Below, in pieces: positions 1 through 8,465 of a DNA stretch of 33,935 nucleotides. The position numbers and the translations under genes were made by a program. The DNA comes from Enterobacter sp. R1(2018) (GTDB lineage: Bacteria > Pseudomonadota > Gammaproteobacteria > Enterobacterales > Enterobacteriaceae). Location of the stretch: positions 100,517 through 134,451 of the forward strand of contig NZ_RCAA01000015.1 of NCBI RefSeq assembly GCF_003628475.1, read 5' to 3'. The first letter of the stretch is position 1, and every line of letters begins with the position of its first letter. The notes under the pieces were generated by a model. That model made no database searches. It was not told where the DNA came from and saw only the letters and a list, made by a program, of their open reading frames with translations.

Positions 1-1
1 A

Positions 2-475
<474 letters not shown>

Positions 476-480
476 ATCCG

Positions 481-1590
481 ATGTCGCTTGACGAAAAATT
501 TATGGCGCGCGCCCTGCAGCTGGCAAAGCGCGGTCGTTTCACCACCATGCCCAACCCAAACGTTGGCTGCGTGATAGCCAAAGACGGCGAAATCGTTGGT
601 GAAGGTTTTCACTTTCGCGCGGGCGAGCCCCATGCGGAAGTTCACGCTCTACGCATGGCCGGCGAACGCGCACGCGGTGCGACGGCATACGTCACGCTTG
701 AGCCTTGCAGCCATCACGGACGTACGCCGCCGTGCTGCGATGCGCTGATTGCCGCAGGCGTCACGCGAGTGGTAGCGGCCATGCAGGATCCCAATCCGCA
801 GGTTGCCGGGCGTGGGCTATATCGTCTGCAGCAGGCCGGAATCGAGGTCAGCCACGGGCTGATGATGAACGAGGCGGAAGCCCTTAATCGCGGCTTCCTC
901 AAGCGGATGCGTACCGGTTTTCCCTATATCCAGCTTAAGCTGGGAGCTTCGCTGGATGGCCGCACCGCGATGGCGAGCGGCGAAAGCCAGTGGATTACGT
1001 CGCCGCAGTCCCGCCGCGACGTGCAGCGCCTGCGTGCGCAAAGCGCGTCAATTCTGAGCAGCAGCGCCACCGTGCTGGCGGACGATCCCTCGCTGACGGT
1101 ACGTTGGAACGAACTTGATAGCGCCACGCAGGACGTTTACGCCGCTGAGAATCTGCGCCAGCCGACGCGGATTATTATCGACAGCCAGAACCGCGTGACG
1201 CCGCGGCATAAAATTATCACCCAGCCGGGGGAAACCTGGCTTGCGCGCTGCGCGGCGGACGAACAGACCTGGCCGGAAGGCGTTGAACAATTTATCGTGC
1301 CGCAGCATAACGGCCGTCTCGATCTGGTCGTAATGATGATGCTGCTCGGCAAACGCCAGGTAAACTCCGTGTGGGTGGAAGCGGGCGCAAAGCTCGGCGG
1401 CGCGTTGCTGCAGGCGGGCCTGGTCGACGAACTGATTGTTTACCTCGCTCCTAAACTTTTAGGGAGCGATGCGCGAGGCCTGTGCCATTTGCCGGGCCTT
1501 GATAAATTAGCCGATGCCCCTGAGTTTACGTTTAGCGAAGTTCGCCACGTCGGCCCCGATTTGTGCCTGCATTTGACGCCGCGTTATTAG
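481..1590 (+). CDS. ribD: Bifunctional riboflavin biosynthesis deaminase/reductase RibD
   Basis: Catalyses the second and third steps of riboflavin synthesis from GTP: deamination of the diaminopyrimidine, then NADPH-dependent reduction of the ribosyl side chain. It has 369 residues (E. coli about 367). The N-terminal cytidine-deaminase-like domain shows the zinc site: His51-Ala-Glu53, then Cys76 and Cys85 in PCSHHGRTPPC. The reductase domain begins near residue 147 (YIQLKLGASLDGRTA). The gene starts 5 bp after nrdR, and ribH follows 85 bp later, so this is the nrdR-ribD-ribH-nusB order typical of enterobacteria. No FMN riboswitch is apparent. Confidence 0.97.
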   Translation: MSLDEKFMARALQLAKRGRFTTMPNPNVGCVIAKDGEIVGEGFHFRAGEPHAEVHALRMAGERARGATAYVTLEPCSHHGRTPPCCDALIAAGVTRVVAAMQDPNPQVAGRGLYRLQQAGIEVSHGLMMNEAEALNRGFLKRMRTGFPYIQLKLGASLDGRTAMASGESQWITSPQSRRDVQRLRAQSASILSSSATVLADDPSLTVRWNELDSATQDVYAAENLRQPTRIIIDSQNRVTPRHKIITQPGETWLARCAADEQTWPEGVEQFIVPQHNGRLDLVVMMMLLGKRQVNSVWVEAGAKLGGALLQAGLVDELIVYLAPKLLGSDARGLCHLPGLDKLADAPEFTFSEVRHVGPDLCLHLTPRY

Positions 1591-1624
1591 GACAGTCAAA
1601 ACGTAAGCAGTCGCCAAAAGATTA

Positions 1625-1650
1625 TGATAAAATCCGCCCCCCTGCGGGGC
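1625..1650 (+). promoter_or_regulatory. Possible ribH promoter and small leader hairpin
   Basis: An extended -10 (TG-A-TAAAAT, 1625-1633) lies about 43 bp before the ribH start. I see no good -35. A short GC-rich hairpin (CCCC-loop-GGGG, about 1637-1650) follows immediately and would be in the transcript. This suggests ribH-nusB can be transcribed apart from nrdR-ribD. Inferred from motif match only. Confidence 0.35.
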
Positions 1651-1675
1651 TAAACAGAACCCGTAAAGGAAGATT

Positions 1676-2146
1676 ATGAACATTATTGAAGCAGCCGTTG
1701 CTACTCCAGACGCTCGCGTCGCCATCACCATCGCGCGTTTTAACAACTTCATCAATGACAGCCTGCTGGACGGTGCTATCGACGCCCTGAAACGCATTGG
1801 TCAGGTCAAAGACGAAAACATCACCGTGGTTTGGGTTCCGGGTGCTTATGAGCTGCCGCTGGCCGCAGACGCGCTGGCGAAAACCAAGCGTTACGACGCG
1901 GTGATCGCGCTGGGTACGGTTATTCGCGGCGGCACTGCCCACTTCGAGTATGTTGCCGGCGGTGCCAGCAACGGCCTGGCTCACGTTGCGCAGGAAACGG
2001 GTATCCCGGTTGCCTTCGGCGTGCTGACCACCGAAAGTATTGAACAAGCCATCGAACGCGCTGGCACAAAAGCCGGTAACAAAGGTGCGGAAGCCGCACT
2101 GACCGCGCTTGAAATGATTAATGTATTGAAAGCCATCAAGGCCTGA
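1676..2146 (+). CDS. ribH: 6,7-dimethyl-8-ribityllumazine synthase
   Basis: Condenses the ribitylamino-pyrimidine product of RibD with dihydroxybutanone phosphate to give dimethyl-ribityllumazine, the riboflavin precursor. It has 156 residues, as in E. coli (where the gene is also called ribE). The motif [14 protein letters not shown] spans about residues 80-93 and includes the catalytic-site His89. WVPGAYELP (53-61) is the conserved substrate-binding segment. The AAGGAAG site lies just upstream of the ATG. nusB starts 20 bp downstream. The enzyme normally forms an icosahedral shell or pentamers, which cannot be told from sequence here. Confidence 0.97.
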   Translation: MNIIEAAVATPDARVAITIARFNNFINDSLLDGAIDALKRIGQVKDENITVVWVPGAYELPLAADALAKTKRYDAVIALGTVIRGGTAHFEYVAGGASNGLAHVAQETGIPVAFGVLTTESIEQAIERAGTKAGNKGAEAALTALEMINVLKAIKA

Positions 2147-2166
2147 TTTTTTGTAAGGGGAAATCT

Positions 2167-2586
2167 GTGAAACCTGCTGCTCGTCGCCGTGCCCGTGAGT
2201 GTGCCGTTCAGGCGCTTTACTCCTGGCAGTTATCTCGCAACGACATCTCTGATGTCGAATACCAGTTCCTGGCGGAACAGGACGTCAAAGACGTTGACGT
2301 TAACTACTTCCGCGAACTGCTGAGCGGGGTGGCTACTAACAGCGCGTATCTGGATGGGCTGATGAAGCCTTACCTGTCACGCCAGCTCGAAGAGCTGGGC
2401 CAGGTAGAAAAAGCGGTTCTGCGCATCGCGCTGTTTGAACTGTCAAAACGTGATGACGTGCCCTATAAAGTGGCCATTAACGAAGCCATCGAACTGGCGA
2501 AAACCTTCGGCGCCGAAGACAGCCACAAATTCGTCAACGGTGTGCTCGATAAAGCCGCGCCGCAAATCCGTCCCCACAGAAAATAA
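2167..2586 (+). CDS. nusB: Transcription antitermination factor NusB
   Basis: NusB binds boxA RNA together with ribosomal protein S10 (NusE) and drives antitermination on rRNA operons. It has 139 residues, the standard length, as a single all-helical NusB/RsmB domain. The basic N-terminus [20 protein letters not shown] is characteristic. The start is GTG, with an AAGGGG ribosome site 7 bp before it. The gene lies 20 bp after ribH, and a hairpin terminator follows within 10 bp of the stop, so it appears to close this transcription unit. GTG initiation may keep expression moderate (inference). Confidence 0.97.
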   Translation: MKPAARRRARECAVQALYSWQLSRNDISDVEYQFLAEQDVKDVDVNYFRELLSGVATNSAYLDGLMKPYLSRQLEELGQVEKAVLRIALFELSKRDDVPYKVAINEAIELAKTFGAEDSHKFVNGVLDKAAPQIRPHRK

Positions 2587-2593
2587 TCTCTTC

Positions 2594-2621
2594 AGGCCGG
2601 TTAATCCGGCCTTCGTTTTTT
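2594..2621 (+). terminator. Intrinsic terminator after nusB
   Basis: A 7-bp perfect stem (AGGCCGG 2594-2600 with CCGGCCT 2606-2612), a 5-nt loop and then a run of six T (2616-2621). It lies between nusB and thiL and would separate, or partially attenuate, the downstream thiL-pgpA pair. Confidence 0.75.
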
Positions 2622-2643
2622 ATAAATTTCAGAGGCATAACGT

Positions 2644-3621
2644 ATGGCATACGGTGAGTTTTCCCTGATTGCCCGTTATTTTGATCGCGTAAGAAGTACC
2701 CGCCGTGATGTTGAAACCGGTATTGGCGACGACTGTGCGTTGCTGAGCGTCGCGGAAAAGCAGCTGCTGGCGATCAGCACCGATACGCTTGTCTCGGGTA
2801 TTCACTTCCTGCCGGATATCGATCCGCGCGATCTGGGCTACAAAGCGCTGGCTGTCAACTTAAGCGATCTGGCTGCGATGGGCGCCGATCCTGCCTGGCT
2901 GACGCTGGCCATTACCCTTCCGGAAGTCGATGAGTCCTGGCTTGAGGCCTTTAGCGACAGCCTGTTTGAACAGCTTGATTACTACGATATGCAGCTGATT
3001 GGCGGCGATACCACTCGCGGTCCGCTTTCTCTGACGCTGGGTATTCACGGACTGGTGCCTGCGGGACGCGCGCTTAAACGAAGCGGCGCACGCGCCGGCG
3101 ACTGGATTTACGTCACCGGAACGCCCGGCGACAGCGCGGCCGGTCTGGCAATTCTGCAGCATCGTCTGCATGTGGCGGACGCTCAGCAGGCGGATTATCT
3201 GGTGAAGCGCCACCTGCGGCCAAAACCGCGCGTGCTGCACGGCCAGGCCCTGCGCAACCTGGCGAGCAGCGCTATCGATCTCTCCGACGGCCTGATTTCC
3301 GATCTGAGTCATATACTGAAGGCCAGCGACTGCGGTGCGAGGATCATGCTCGATTCGCTGCCGTATTCCGATGCGATACGCGCTAACGTCGAGCCTGAGC
3401 AGGCCCGACGCTGGGCGCTTTCCGGCGGCGAAGATTACGAACTTTGCTTTACGGTGCCGGAACTGAACCGCGGCGCGCTGGACGTGGCGATCGGCAACCT
3501 TGGCGTGCCTTTTACCTGCATAGGCCAGGTAGCCCCGGCTTCTGAAGGGCTGCAGTTCCTGGATGAAGGCAAACCTGTCAGCGTGGATTTAAAAGGATAT
3601 GACCACTTTGCGTCGCACTAA
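2644..3621 (+). CDS. thiL: Thiamine-monophosphate kinase
   Basis: Phosphorylates thiamine monophosphate to thiamine diphosphate, the active cofactor. It has 325 residues, equal to E. coli. GIGDDCALL (27-35) is the acidic metal/ATP motif of the ThiL/PurM family. [10 protein letters not shown] (about 78-87) and IGGDTTRG (about 119-126) are further AIRS-kinase motifs. [10 protein letters not shown], near residue 260, is the C-terminal signature. An AGAGG site precedes the ATG. The 3' end overlaps pgpA by 23 bp, which suggests translational coupling. Its product is the cofactor of Dxs, encoded nearby on the other strand. Confidence 0.97.
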   Translation: MAYGEFSLIARYFDRVRSTRRDVETGIGDDCALLSVAEKQLLAISTDTLVSGIHFLPDIDPRDLGYKALAVNLSDLAAMGADPAWLTLAITLPEVDESWLEAFSDSLFEQLDYYDMQLIGGDTTRGPLSLTLGIHGLVPAGRALKRSGARAGDWIYVTGTPGDSAAGLAILQHRLHVADAQQADYLVKRHLRPKPRVLHGQALRNLASSAIDLSDGLISDLSHILKASDCGARIMLDSLPYSDAIRANVEPEQARRWALSGGEDYELCFTVPELNRGALDVAIGNLGVPFTCIGQVAPASEGLQFLDEGKPVSVDLKGYDHFASH

Positions 3622-4114
3622 AGATGTGGCGAAAAGCCGCCTGAACCTGCTCAATCCGTGGCATCTGCTGGCTACCGGTTTCGGCAGTGGACTAAGCCCG
3701 GTCGTACCGGGCACCATGGGGTCGCTTGCGGCCATCCCGTTCTGGTATCTGATGACGTTCCTGCCATGGCAGCTCTATTCGCTGGTCGTTATGTTCGGCA
3801 TCTGTATCGGGGTTTATCTCTGTCACCAGACCGCGCGCGATATGGGAGTGCATGACCACGGCAGCATCGTGTGGGACGAGTTTATCGGCATGTGGATAAC
3901 GCTGATGGCGCTGCCGACCAACGACTGGCGCTGGGTTGCCGCCGGGTTCGTGGTTTTCCGTATCTTCGACATGTGGAAGCCGTGGCCAATCCGTTGGTTT
4001 GATCGCAACGTTCACGGCGGGATGGGGATAATGATTGACGATATCGTCGCCGGGGTTATCTCGGCGGGGATTCTCTATCTGATTGGCCACCAGTGGCCGA
4101 TTGGCCTGCTGTAA
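3599..4114 (+). CDS. pgpA: Phosphatidylglycerophosphatase A
   Basis: Dephosphorylates phosphatidylglycerol phosphate to phosphatidylglycerol in the inner membrane. It has 171 residues against about 172 in E. coli. [16 protein letters not shown] (about 28-43) and DEFIGM (about 97-102) are the conserved acidic/glycine motifs of the PgpA family. Several hydrophobic stretches (about 43-75, 105-125 and 145-165) are candidate membrane segments. It begins inside the end of thiL and ends 2 bp before a strong bidirectional terminator shared with yajO. The overlap with thiL is conserved in related species, although the two functions are unrelated. Confidence 0.96.
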   Translation: MTTLRRTKDVAKSRLNLLNPWHLLATGFGSGLSPVVPGTMGSLAAIPFWYLMTFLPWQLYSLVVMFGICIGVYLCHQTARDMGVHDHGSIVWDEFIGMWITLMALPTNDWRWVAAGFVVFRIFDMWKPWPIRWFDRNVHGGMGIMIDDIVAGVISAGILYLIGHQWPIGLL

Positions 4115-4116
4115 AA

Positions 4117-4146
4117 AAACGCCCTCATAAAGAGGGCGTTTCGTTT
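4117..4146. terminator. Bidirectional terminator between pgpA and yajO
   Basis: A 10-bp perfect stem (AAACGCCCTC 4117-4126 with GAGGGCGTTT 4132-4141) and a 5-nt loop. A-rich and T-rich flanks lie on both sides, so it can work in either direction. It separates the convergent pgpA and yajO genes and overlaps the yajO stop codon. Confidence 0.88.
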
Positions 4147-5119
4147 ATTTAAATCCCACTACCGGATGCGGTTTATAGACCGTTTCCAGCTCGGCGATTT
4201 CTTCTGGTTCCAGGGTGAGATCCACCGCTCCAAGCAGGTCATCCAGCTGTTCCTGTCGCGAGGTGCCGATAATCGGCGCCGCAATCCCCGGTTTGCTTAA
4301 CAGCCAGGCCAGCGCGACCTGAGCGCGCGACACGCCTTTGTCTGCGGCCACGTTTGCCAGACGTTCGGCAATTATCGCATCGTTCTCGGCGCTCCCTTCG
4401 TAGAGCGTTTTGCCAAACTCATCGGATACCGAACGCGCCGTGGTGTCGCCCCATGGACGGGTCAGCTTGCCGCGCGCCAGCGGGCTCCAGGGGATCACCG
4501 CCACGCCTTCCCGGTAGCATAGCGGCAGCATATCGAGCTCTTCTTCGCGATAAATCAGATTGTAATGGTCCTGCATGGTGACGAAACGCGCCCAGCCGTG
4601 CCGATCCTGAAGCGCCAGCGCCTGAGCAAACTGTTCGCTGTGCATCGAGGATGCGCCGATGTAACGTGCTTTACCCGCTTTCACCACGTCGTTAAGCGCT
4701 TCAAGGGTTTCTTCAATGGGCGTGTTGTAATCCCAGCGGTGGATTTGCAGCAGGTCGACATAATCGGTGCCGAGACGACGCAGACTGTCGTCAATCGAAC
4801 GCAGGATCTGCGCGCGCGAAAGGCCTTCCGGCAGGTCGCCTACCTGATGATAGACCTTAGTGGCAATCACAACGTCTTCGCGACGCGTGAAGTCTTTCAG
4901 CGCGCGTCCGACAATCTCTTCGCTGCTACCGTCGGAATAGCTGTTGGCGGTATCAAAGAAATTAATGCCGTTATCGATGGCGTGCTTAATGATGAGGCGG
5001 CTGCTCTCTTCGGGAAGCGTCCAGGCATGCTTACCCCGGTCCGGTTCCCCGAAGGTCATGCAACCAAGGCAAAGGCGGGAAACCTTAAGATCCGTTTTTC
5101 CCAATATGTTGTATTGCAT
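4145..5119 (-). CDS. yajO: Aldo/keto reductase YajO
   Basis: A member of the aldo-keto reductase family (NADPH-dependent, TIM-barrel), 324 residues as in E. coli. The catalytic tetrad is visible as Asp56, Tyr61, Lys88 and His127 (FFDTANSYSDG, ATKVY, LQIHRWDY). The C-terminal PIIGTSRQEQLDD segment is the cofactor-binding loop. Some E. coli annotations assign YajO a role in making deoxyxylulose 5-phosphate from ribulose 5-phosphate. That is knowledge of the relative, not visible here, but the position directly after dxs fits it. It is the last gene of the xseB-ispA-dxs-yajO unit, and a nested palindrome lies in the 65-bp gap to dxs. Confidence 0.95.
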   Translation of the reverse strand: MQYNILGKTDLKVSRLCLGCMTFGEPDRGKHAWTLPEESSRLIIKHAIDNGINFFDTANSYSDGSSEEIVGRALKDFTRREDVVIATKVYHQVGDLPEGLSRAQILRSIDDSLRRLGTDYVDLLQIHRWDYNTPIEETLEALNDVVKAGKARYIGASSMHSEQFAQALALQDRHGWARFVTMQDHYNLIYREEELDMLPLCYREGVAVIPWSPLARGKLTRPWGDTTARSVSDEFGKTLYEGSAENDAIIAERLANVAADKGVSRAQVALAWLLSKPGIAAPIIGTSRQEQLDDLLGAVDLTLEPEEIAELETVYKPHPVVGFK

Positions 5120-5126
5120 GGTTCCA

Positions 5127-5172
5127 CTCCTGCTTATGTTTATAAGGGTTTACCCTGTAAGCATAGCAGGAG
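5127..5172. repeat. Nested palindrome between dxs and yajO
   Basis: Outer arms CTCCTGC (5127-5133) and GCAGGAG (5166-5172) are perfect 7-bp complements. Adjoining TTATG and CATA extend the pairing with a bulge. An inner hairpin AGGGT-TT-ACCCT lies near the centre. On the minus-strand transcript this is intercistronic, between the dxs stop and the yajO start, and could act in mRNA processing or partial termination. There is no clear T-run after it. Confidence 0.55.
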
Positions 5173-5184
5173 CGCAGAAGGGAT

Positions 5185-7047
5185 TTAGTTAAGCCAGGCG
5201 CGGATTTTAGCTTCAATACCTGCAGCATCGAGACCGATAGCGGCGCGGGCTTCTTCCTGGGTGCCCTGAGGAATAAAGAAGTCCGGCAGGCCGATATTAA
5301 GCACCGGCACCAGTTTACGGTTGGCCATCAGCACTTCGTTCACGCCGCTGCCGGCTCCGCCCTGAATAGCATTTTCTTCAACGGTGACCAGCATCTCGTG
5401 GCTGGCGGCCAGTTCCAGAATCAGCGCTTCGTCGAGCGGTTTCACAAAACGCATATCAACGAGGGTGGCGTTCAGCGACTCGGCCACTTTGGCCGCGTCC
5501 TCGAGCAAAGTACCGAAGTTCAGCAGGGCGATTTTCTCCCCTGCGCGCTTTTTCACGCCTTTACCAATCGGCAGGCAGGCCAGCGGCTGCAGCTCCGCGC
5601 CGGTGCCGTTGCCGCGCGGGTAACGAACCGCGCTCGGGCCATCGTTATAGTGATAGCCGGTATGCAGCATCAGTCGGCACTCGTTCTCATCGCTCGGCGT
5701 CATGATCACCATATCAGGTATGCAGCGCAGGAAGGAGAGATCGAAAGCGCCCTGGTGGGTTTGCCCGTCGGCTCCGACAATGCCCGCCCGATCGATGGCA
5801 AACAGCACCGGCAGCTTCTGGATAGCCACATCGTGGATGACCTGATCGTAAGCGCGCTGCAGGAAAGTGGAGTAGATAGCGACAACCGGCTTATAGCCGC
5901 CGATAGCCAGGCCTGCGGCAAAGGTTACCGCGTGCTGTTCGGCGATCGCCACGTCGAAATATTGCTGCGGATACTGGCGTGAAAACTCCACCATGCCTGA
6001 GCCTTCGCGCATGGCAGGCGTAACCGCCATCAGCTTATCGTCGCCCGCTGCGGTTTCACACAGCCAGTTACCAAAGATTTTTGAATAGCTCGGCAGGCCG
6101 CCTGCGCTTTTCGGCAGGGTGCCGCTTTTAGGGTCAAACTTCGGCACCGCATGGAAGCTAATGGGATCTTTTTCCGCAGGCGCGTAGCCGCGTCCTTTTT
6201 TGGTCATTACGTGCAGGAACTGCGGGCCGCTCAGGCCGCGCATATTCTTCAGCGTATTCACCAGCCCGATAACGTCGTGTCCGTCTACCGGCCCGATGTA
6301 GTTAAAACCCAGCTCTTCAAACAGCGTGCCCGGTACCACCATGCCTTTGATGTGCTCTTCGGTGCGTTTAAGGAGTTCTTTGATCGGCGGCACGCCGGAG
6401 AAGACTTTTTTGCCGCCTTCGCGCAGGGTGGAATAAAGCTTGCCGGAAAGGATTTGCGCCAGATGGTTGTTTAGCGCGCCGACGTTCTCGGAGATCGACA
6501 TTTCGTTGTCGTTTAACACCACCAGCATATCCGGTCGAATATCTCCGGCGTGGTTCATGGCTTCAAAGGCCATACCGGCGGTGATCGCACCGTCGCCGAT
6601 AACGCAAACCGTGCGGCGGTCTTTGCCTTCTTTGCCCGCCGCCACGGCGATGCCGATGCCCGCGCTGATCGAGGTCGACGAATGGCCGACGCTCAACACA
6701 TCGTATTCGCTTTCCGCGCGCCAGGGGAACGGGTGCAGACCGTCTTTTTGACGGATGGTGCCAATTTTATCGCGGCGGCCGGTCAAAATTTTATGCGGAT
6801 AGGCCTGATGACCCACATCCCAGATGAGCTGGTCAAACGGCGTGTTGTAGACATAGTGGAGCGCCACCGTCAGCTCTACCGTACCAAGCCCGGAGGCAAA
6901 ATGCCCGCTGGAGCGGCTTACGCTGTCAAGCAGATAGCGCCGCAGCTCATCACACAGCTTCGGCAAGCTTTCTTTTGGCAGCAGACGAAGCTCATTCGTT
7001 GAGTCCACCAGCGCCAGGGTCGGGTATTTGGCAATATCAAAGCTCAT
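5185..7047 (-). CDS. dxs: 1-deoxy-D-xylulose-5-phosphate synthase
   Basis: Thiamine-diphosphate enzyme that condenses pyruvate with glyceraldehyde 3-phosphate to DXP. This is the entry to the non-mevalonate isoprenoid pathway and a precursor for thiamine and pyridoxal phosphate. It has 620 residues from the ATG at 7047; a TTG one codon earlier would give 621, but the ATG matches the family start MSFDIA. The thiamine-diphosphate motif [18 protein letters not shown] lies near residues 151-168. The transketolase-like glutamate sits in [16 protein letters not shown] near 370. The C-terminal domain is intact. It lies 83 bp after ispA, and that gap holds an ERIC-like palindrome. Confidence 0.98.
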   Translation of the reverse strand: MSFDIAKYPTLALVDSTNELRLLPKESLPKLCDELRRYLLDSVSRSSGHFASGLGTVELTVALHYVYNTPFDQLIWDVGHQAYPHKILTGRRDKIGTIRQKDGLHPFPWRAESEYDVLSVGHSSTSISAGIGIAVAAGKEGKDRRTVCVIGDGAITAGMAFEAMNHAGDIRPDMLVVLNDNEMSISENVGALNNHLAQILSGKLYSTLREGGKKVFSGVPPIKELLKRTEEHIKGMVVPGTLFEELGFNYIGPVDGHDVIGLVNTLKNMRGLSGPQFLHVMTKKGRGYAPAEKDPISFHAVPKFDPKSGTLPKSAGGLPSYSKIFGNWLCETAAGDDKLMAVTPAMREGSGMVEFSRQYPQQYFDVAIAEQHAVTFAAGLAIGGYKPVVAIYSTFLQRAYDQVIHDVAIQKLPVLFAIDRAGIVGADGQTHQGAFDLSFLRCIPDMVIMTPSDENECRLMLHTGYHYNDGPSAVRYPRGNGTGAELQPLACLPIGKGVKKRAGEKIALLNFGTLLEDAAKVAESLNATLVDMRFVKPLDEALILELAASHEMLVTVEENAIQGGAGSGVNEVLMANRKLVPVLNIGLPDFFIPQGTQEEARAAIGLDAAGIEAKIRAWLN

Positions 7048-7071
7048 CAATTAGAAACTCGTTTTTATCCG

Positions 7072-7116
7072 TCAGCATTCAGGCTGCAGGGGCGTTGGCT
7101 GCAACCCGAATGCTGA
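7072..7116. repeat. Short ERIC-derived palindrome between ispA and dxs
   Basis: An 18-bp inverted repeat (7072-7089 and 7099-7116) with two mismatches surrounds a 9-nt centre. The left arm plus centre (CAGGCTGCAGGGGCGTTGG, then CTGCA) closely matches the left end of the large ERIC at 25809-26000. The right arm (CTGCAACCCGAATG) matches that ERIC's right end. The conserved ERIC core is missing, as expected for an internal deletion. The transcript should fold into a stable hairpin between the ispA and dxs cistrons. Confidence 0.75.
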
Positions 7117-7130
7117 AGGCTAAATTAATA

Positions 7131-8030
7131 TTATTTATCACGCTGGATGATATAGCTCGCTAACGCTTCCAGTGCCGTTGTATTTAACGACTGGCTCGCA
7201 AGACCTTCCAGCGCACGGAGAGAATCCTGATAGAGATCCCAGGCTTTGGCCCTGGCGTTTTCCAGGCCAAGCAGCGCCGGGTAAGTGCTTTTACCCAGCT
7301 GTTGATCGGCGCCCTGACGCTTGCCCAGCGTCGCGGTATCGCCAATCACGTCGAGAATATCGTCCTGCACCTGGAATGCGAGACCGATGCACTCGGCATA
7401 ACGGTCAAGCAGCGGCAGGTTTTTTCGTCCGGCATCGCCTGCGCTTAATGCGCCAAGGCGAACGGCGGCGCGAATCAGAGCGCCGGTTTTATGGCGATGA
7501 ATTTTCTCAAGCTCTTCGAGAGTGGCCTGTGTGCCCTCCGCCGCCAGATCCAGCGCCTGGCCGCCGCACATGCCGGCAACGCCGCTGGCGGCGGCTAACT
7601 CTTTGATCATCGCCAGACGGTCGGCTATTTCCACACCGGGCATCGGGGCTTCACTGAGTATAGAGAACGCCAGCGTTTGCAAGGCGTCTCCTGCCAGAAT
7701 TGCGCTGGCTTCGCCAAATTTAATATGGCAGGTCGGCTGCCCGCGGCGCAGATCGTCATCGTCCATTGCCGGCAGATCGTCATGAATCAAAGAATAGGCG
7801 TGGATGCACTCTACCGCCGCGGCCGGAGCGTCCAGCGCCTCTTGCGCTACGCCGAACATTTCGCCGGTGGCATATACCAGGAAAGGACGAAGGCGTTTAC
7901 CCCCTAATAGTGCGCCGTAATGCATCGCCTCAACCAGAGGAGTGTTCTGAAACGGCAGCGGGGATAAAAAGCGTAACAGGGCGTCGTTAGCTCGCTCGGC
8001 GTGAGCCTGGAGATCGTGATTTAAATCCAT
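7131..8030 (-). CDS. ispA: Farnesyl diphosphate synthase (geranyltranstransferase)
   Basis: Makes farnesyl diphosphate from isopentenyl and dimethylallyl/geranyl diphosphate. The product feeds ubiquinone, undecaprenyl phosphate and heme O synthesis. It has 299 residues, equal to E. coli. The first aspartate-rich motif, DDLPAMDDDD, is at 84-93 and carries the two-residue insertion typical of bacterial FPP synthases. The second, DDILD, is at 223-227. GGKRLRP (43-49) and LAGDALQT (112-119) are further family motifs. It starts 2 bp after the xseB stop, indicating tight coupling, and ends 83 bp before dxs. Confidence 0.98.
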   Translation of the reverse strand: MDLNHDLQAHAERANDALLRFLSPLPFQNTPLVEAMHYGALLGGKRLRPFLVYATGEMFGVAQEALDAPAAAVECIHAYSLIHDDLPAMDDDDLRRGQPTCHIKFGEASAILAGDALQTLAFSILSEAPMPGVEIADRLAMIKELAAASGVAGMCGGQALDLAAEGTQATLEELEKIHRHKTGALIRAAVRLGALSAGDAGRKNLPLLDRYAECIGLAFQVQDDILDVIGDTATLGKRQGADQQLGKSTYPALLGLENARAKAWDLYQDSLRALEGLASQSLNTTALEALASYIIQRDK

Positions 8031-8032
8031 TT

Positions 8033-8275
8033 TTACTCGGCGTCCGGCGTGAAAGGCGTAAGGGGCGCGTCTTCGTTTTCGCTCAGCAGGATCTGTACCC
8101 GCTGTTCGGCCTGCTGCAGTTTCACCTGGCCCTGACGGGCCAATTGCACGCCGCGTTCAAATTCGTTTAACGCGTCTTCCAGCGGCAGTTCACCGCTTTC
8201 CAGACGAGTAACAATCTGCTCAAGTTCCACAAGCGCGGTTTCAAAGCTGACGGGGACTTCGGTTTTTTTCGGCAT
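8033..8275 (-). CDS. xseB: Exodeoxyribonuclease VII small subunit
   Basis: Small subunit of the single-strand-specific exonuclease VII; several copies bind one XseA. It has 80 residues, as in E. coli. The protein is an almost continuous amphipathic helix pair, with the conserved segment [26 protein letters not shown] (about 11-36) and then the [13 protein letters not shown] coil. It is the first gene of the xseB-ispA-dxs-yajO operon and starts divergently from thiI. The large subunit xseA is not in this window. Confidence 0.96.
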   Translation of the reverse strand: MPKKTEVPVSFETALVELEQIVTRLESGELPLEDALNEFERGVQLARQGQVKLQQAEQRVQILLSENEDAPLTPFTPDAE

Positions 8276-8352
8276 AGTGAATGTCTGACTCTAATATTAT
8301 GCGACGTTGCCATGGTAGCGGACTCAATTGTGTAACGCTATGGCAAGCTGTT

Positions 8353-8363
8353 AGTGATATACT
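8353..8363 (+). promoter_or_regulatory. Likely thiI promoter (extended -10)
   Basis: TG-A-TATACT (8355-8363) is a good extended -10 about 100 bp before the thiI start, in the divergent xseB-thiI gap (8276-8465). No convincing -35 is seen 16-18 bp upstream, which is common for extended -10 promoters. No other element is recognised in this 190-bp gap. Confidence 0.45.
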
Positions 8364-8465
8364 TTCGCGCCTCGGATGCAAGGCCTGTGCGCCTGTGCAA
8401 TTCTTTAAGTCTTTCAGCCCGCATGATTCAACGCATGCATGGCTCACCAACAAATCATGAGCGCC

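Noticed and set aside
1591-1675. FMN riboswitch before ribH
   Set aside because: The gap is only 85 bp and lacks the conserved RFN blocks; only a small hairpin and a possible -10 are present.
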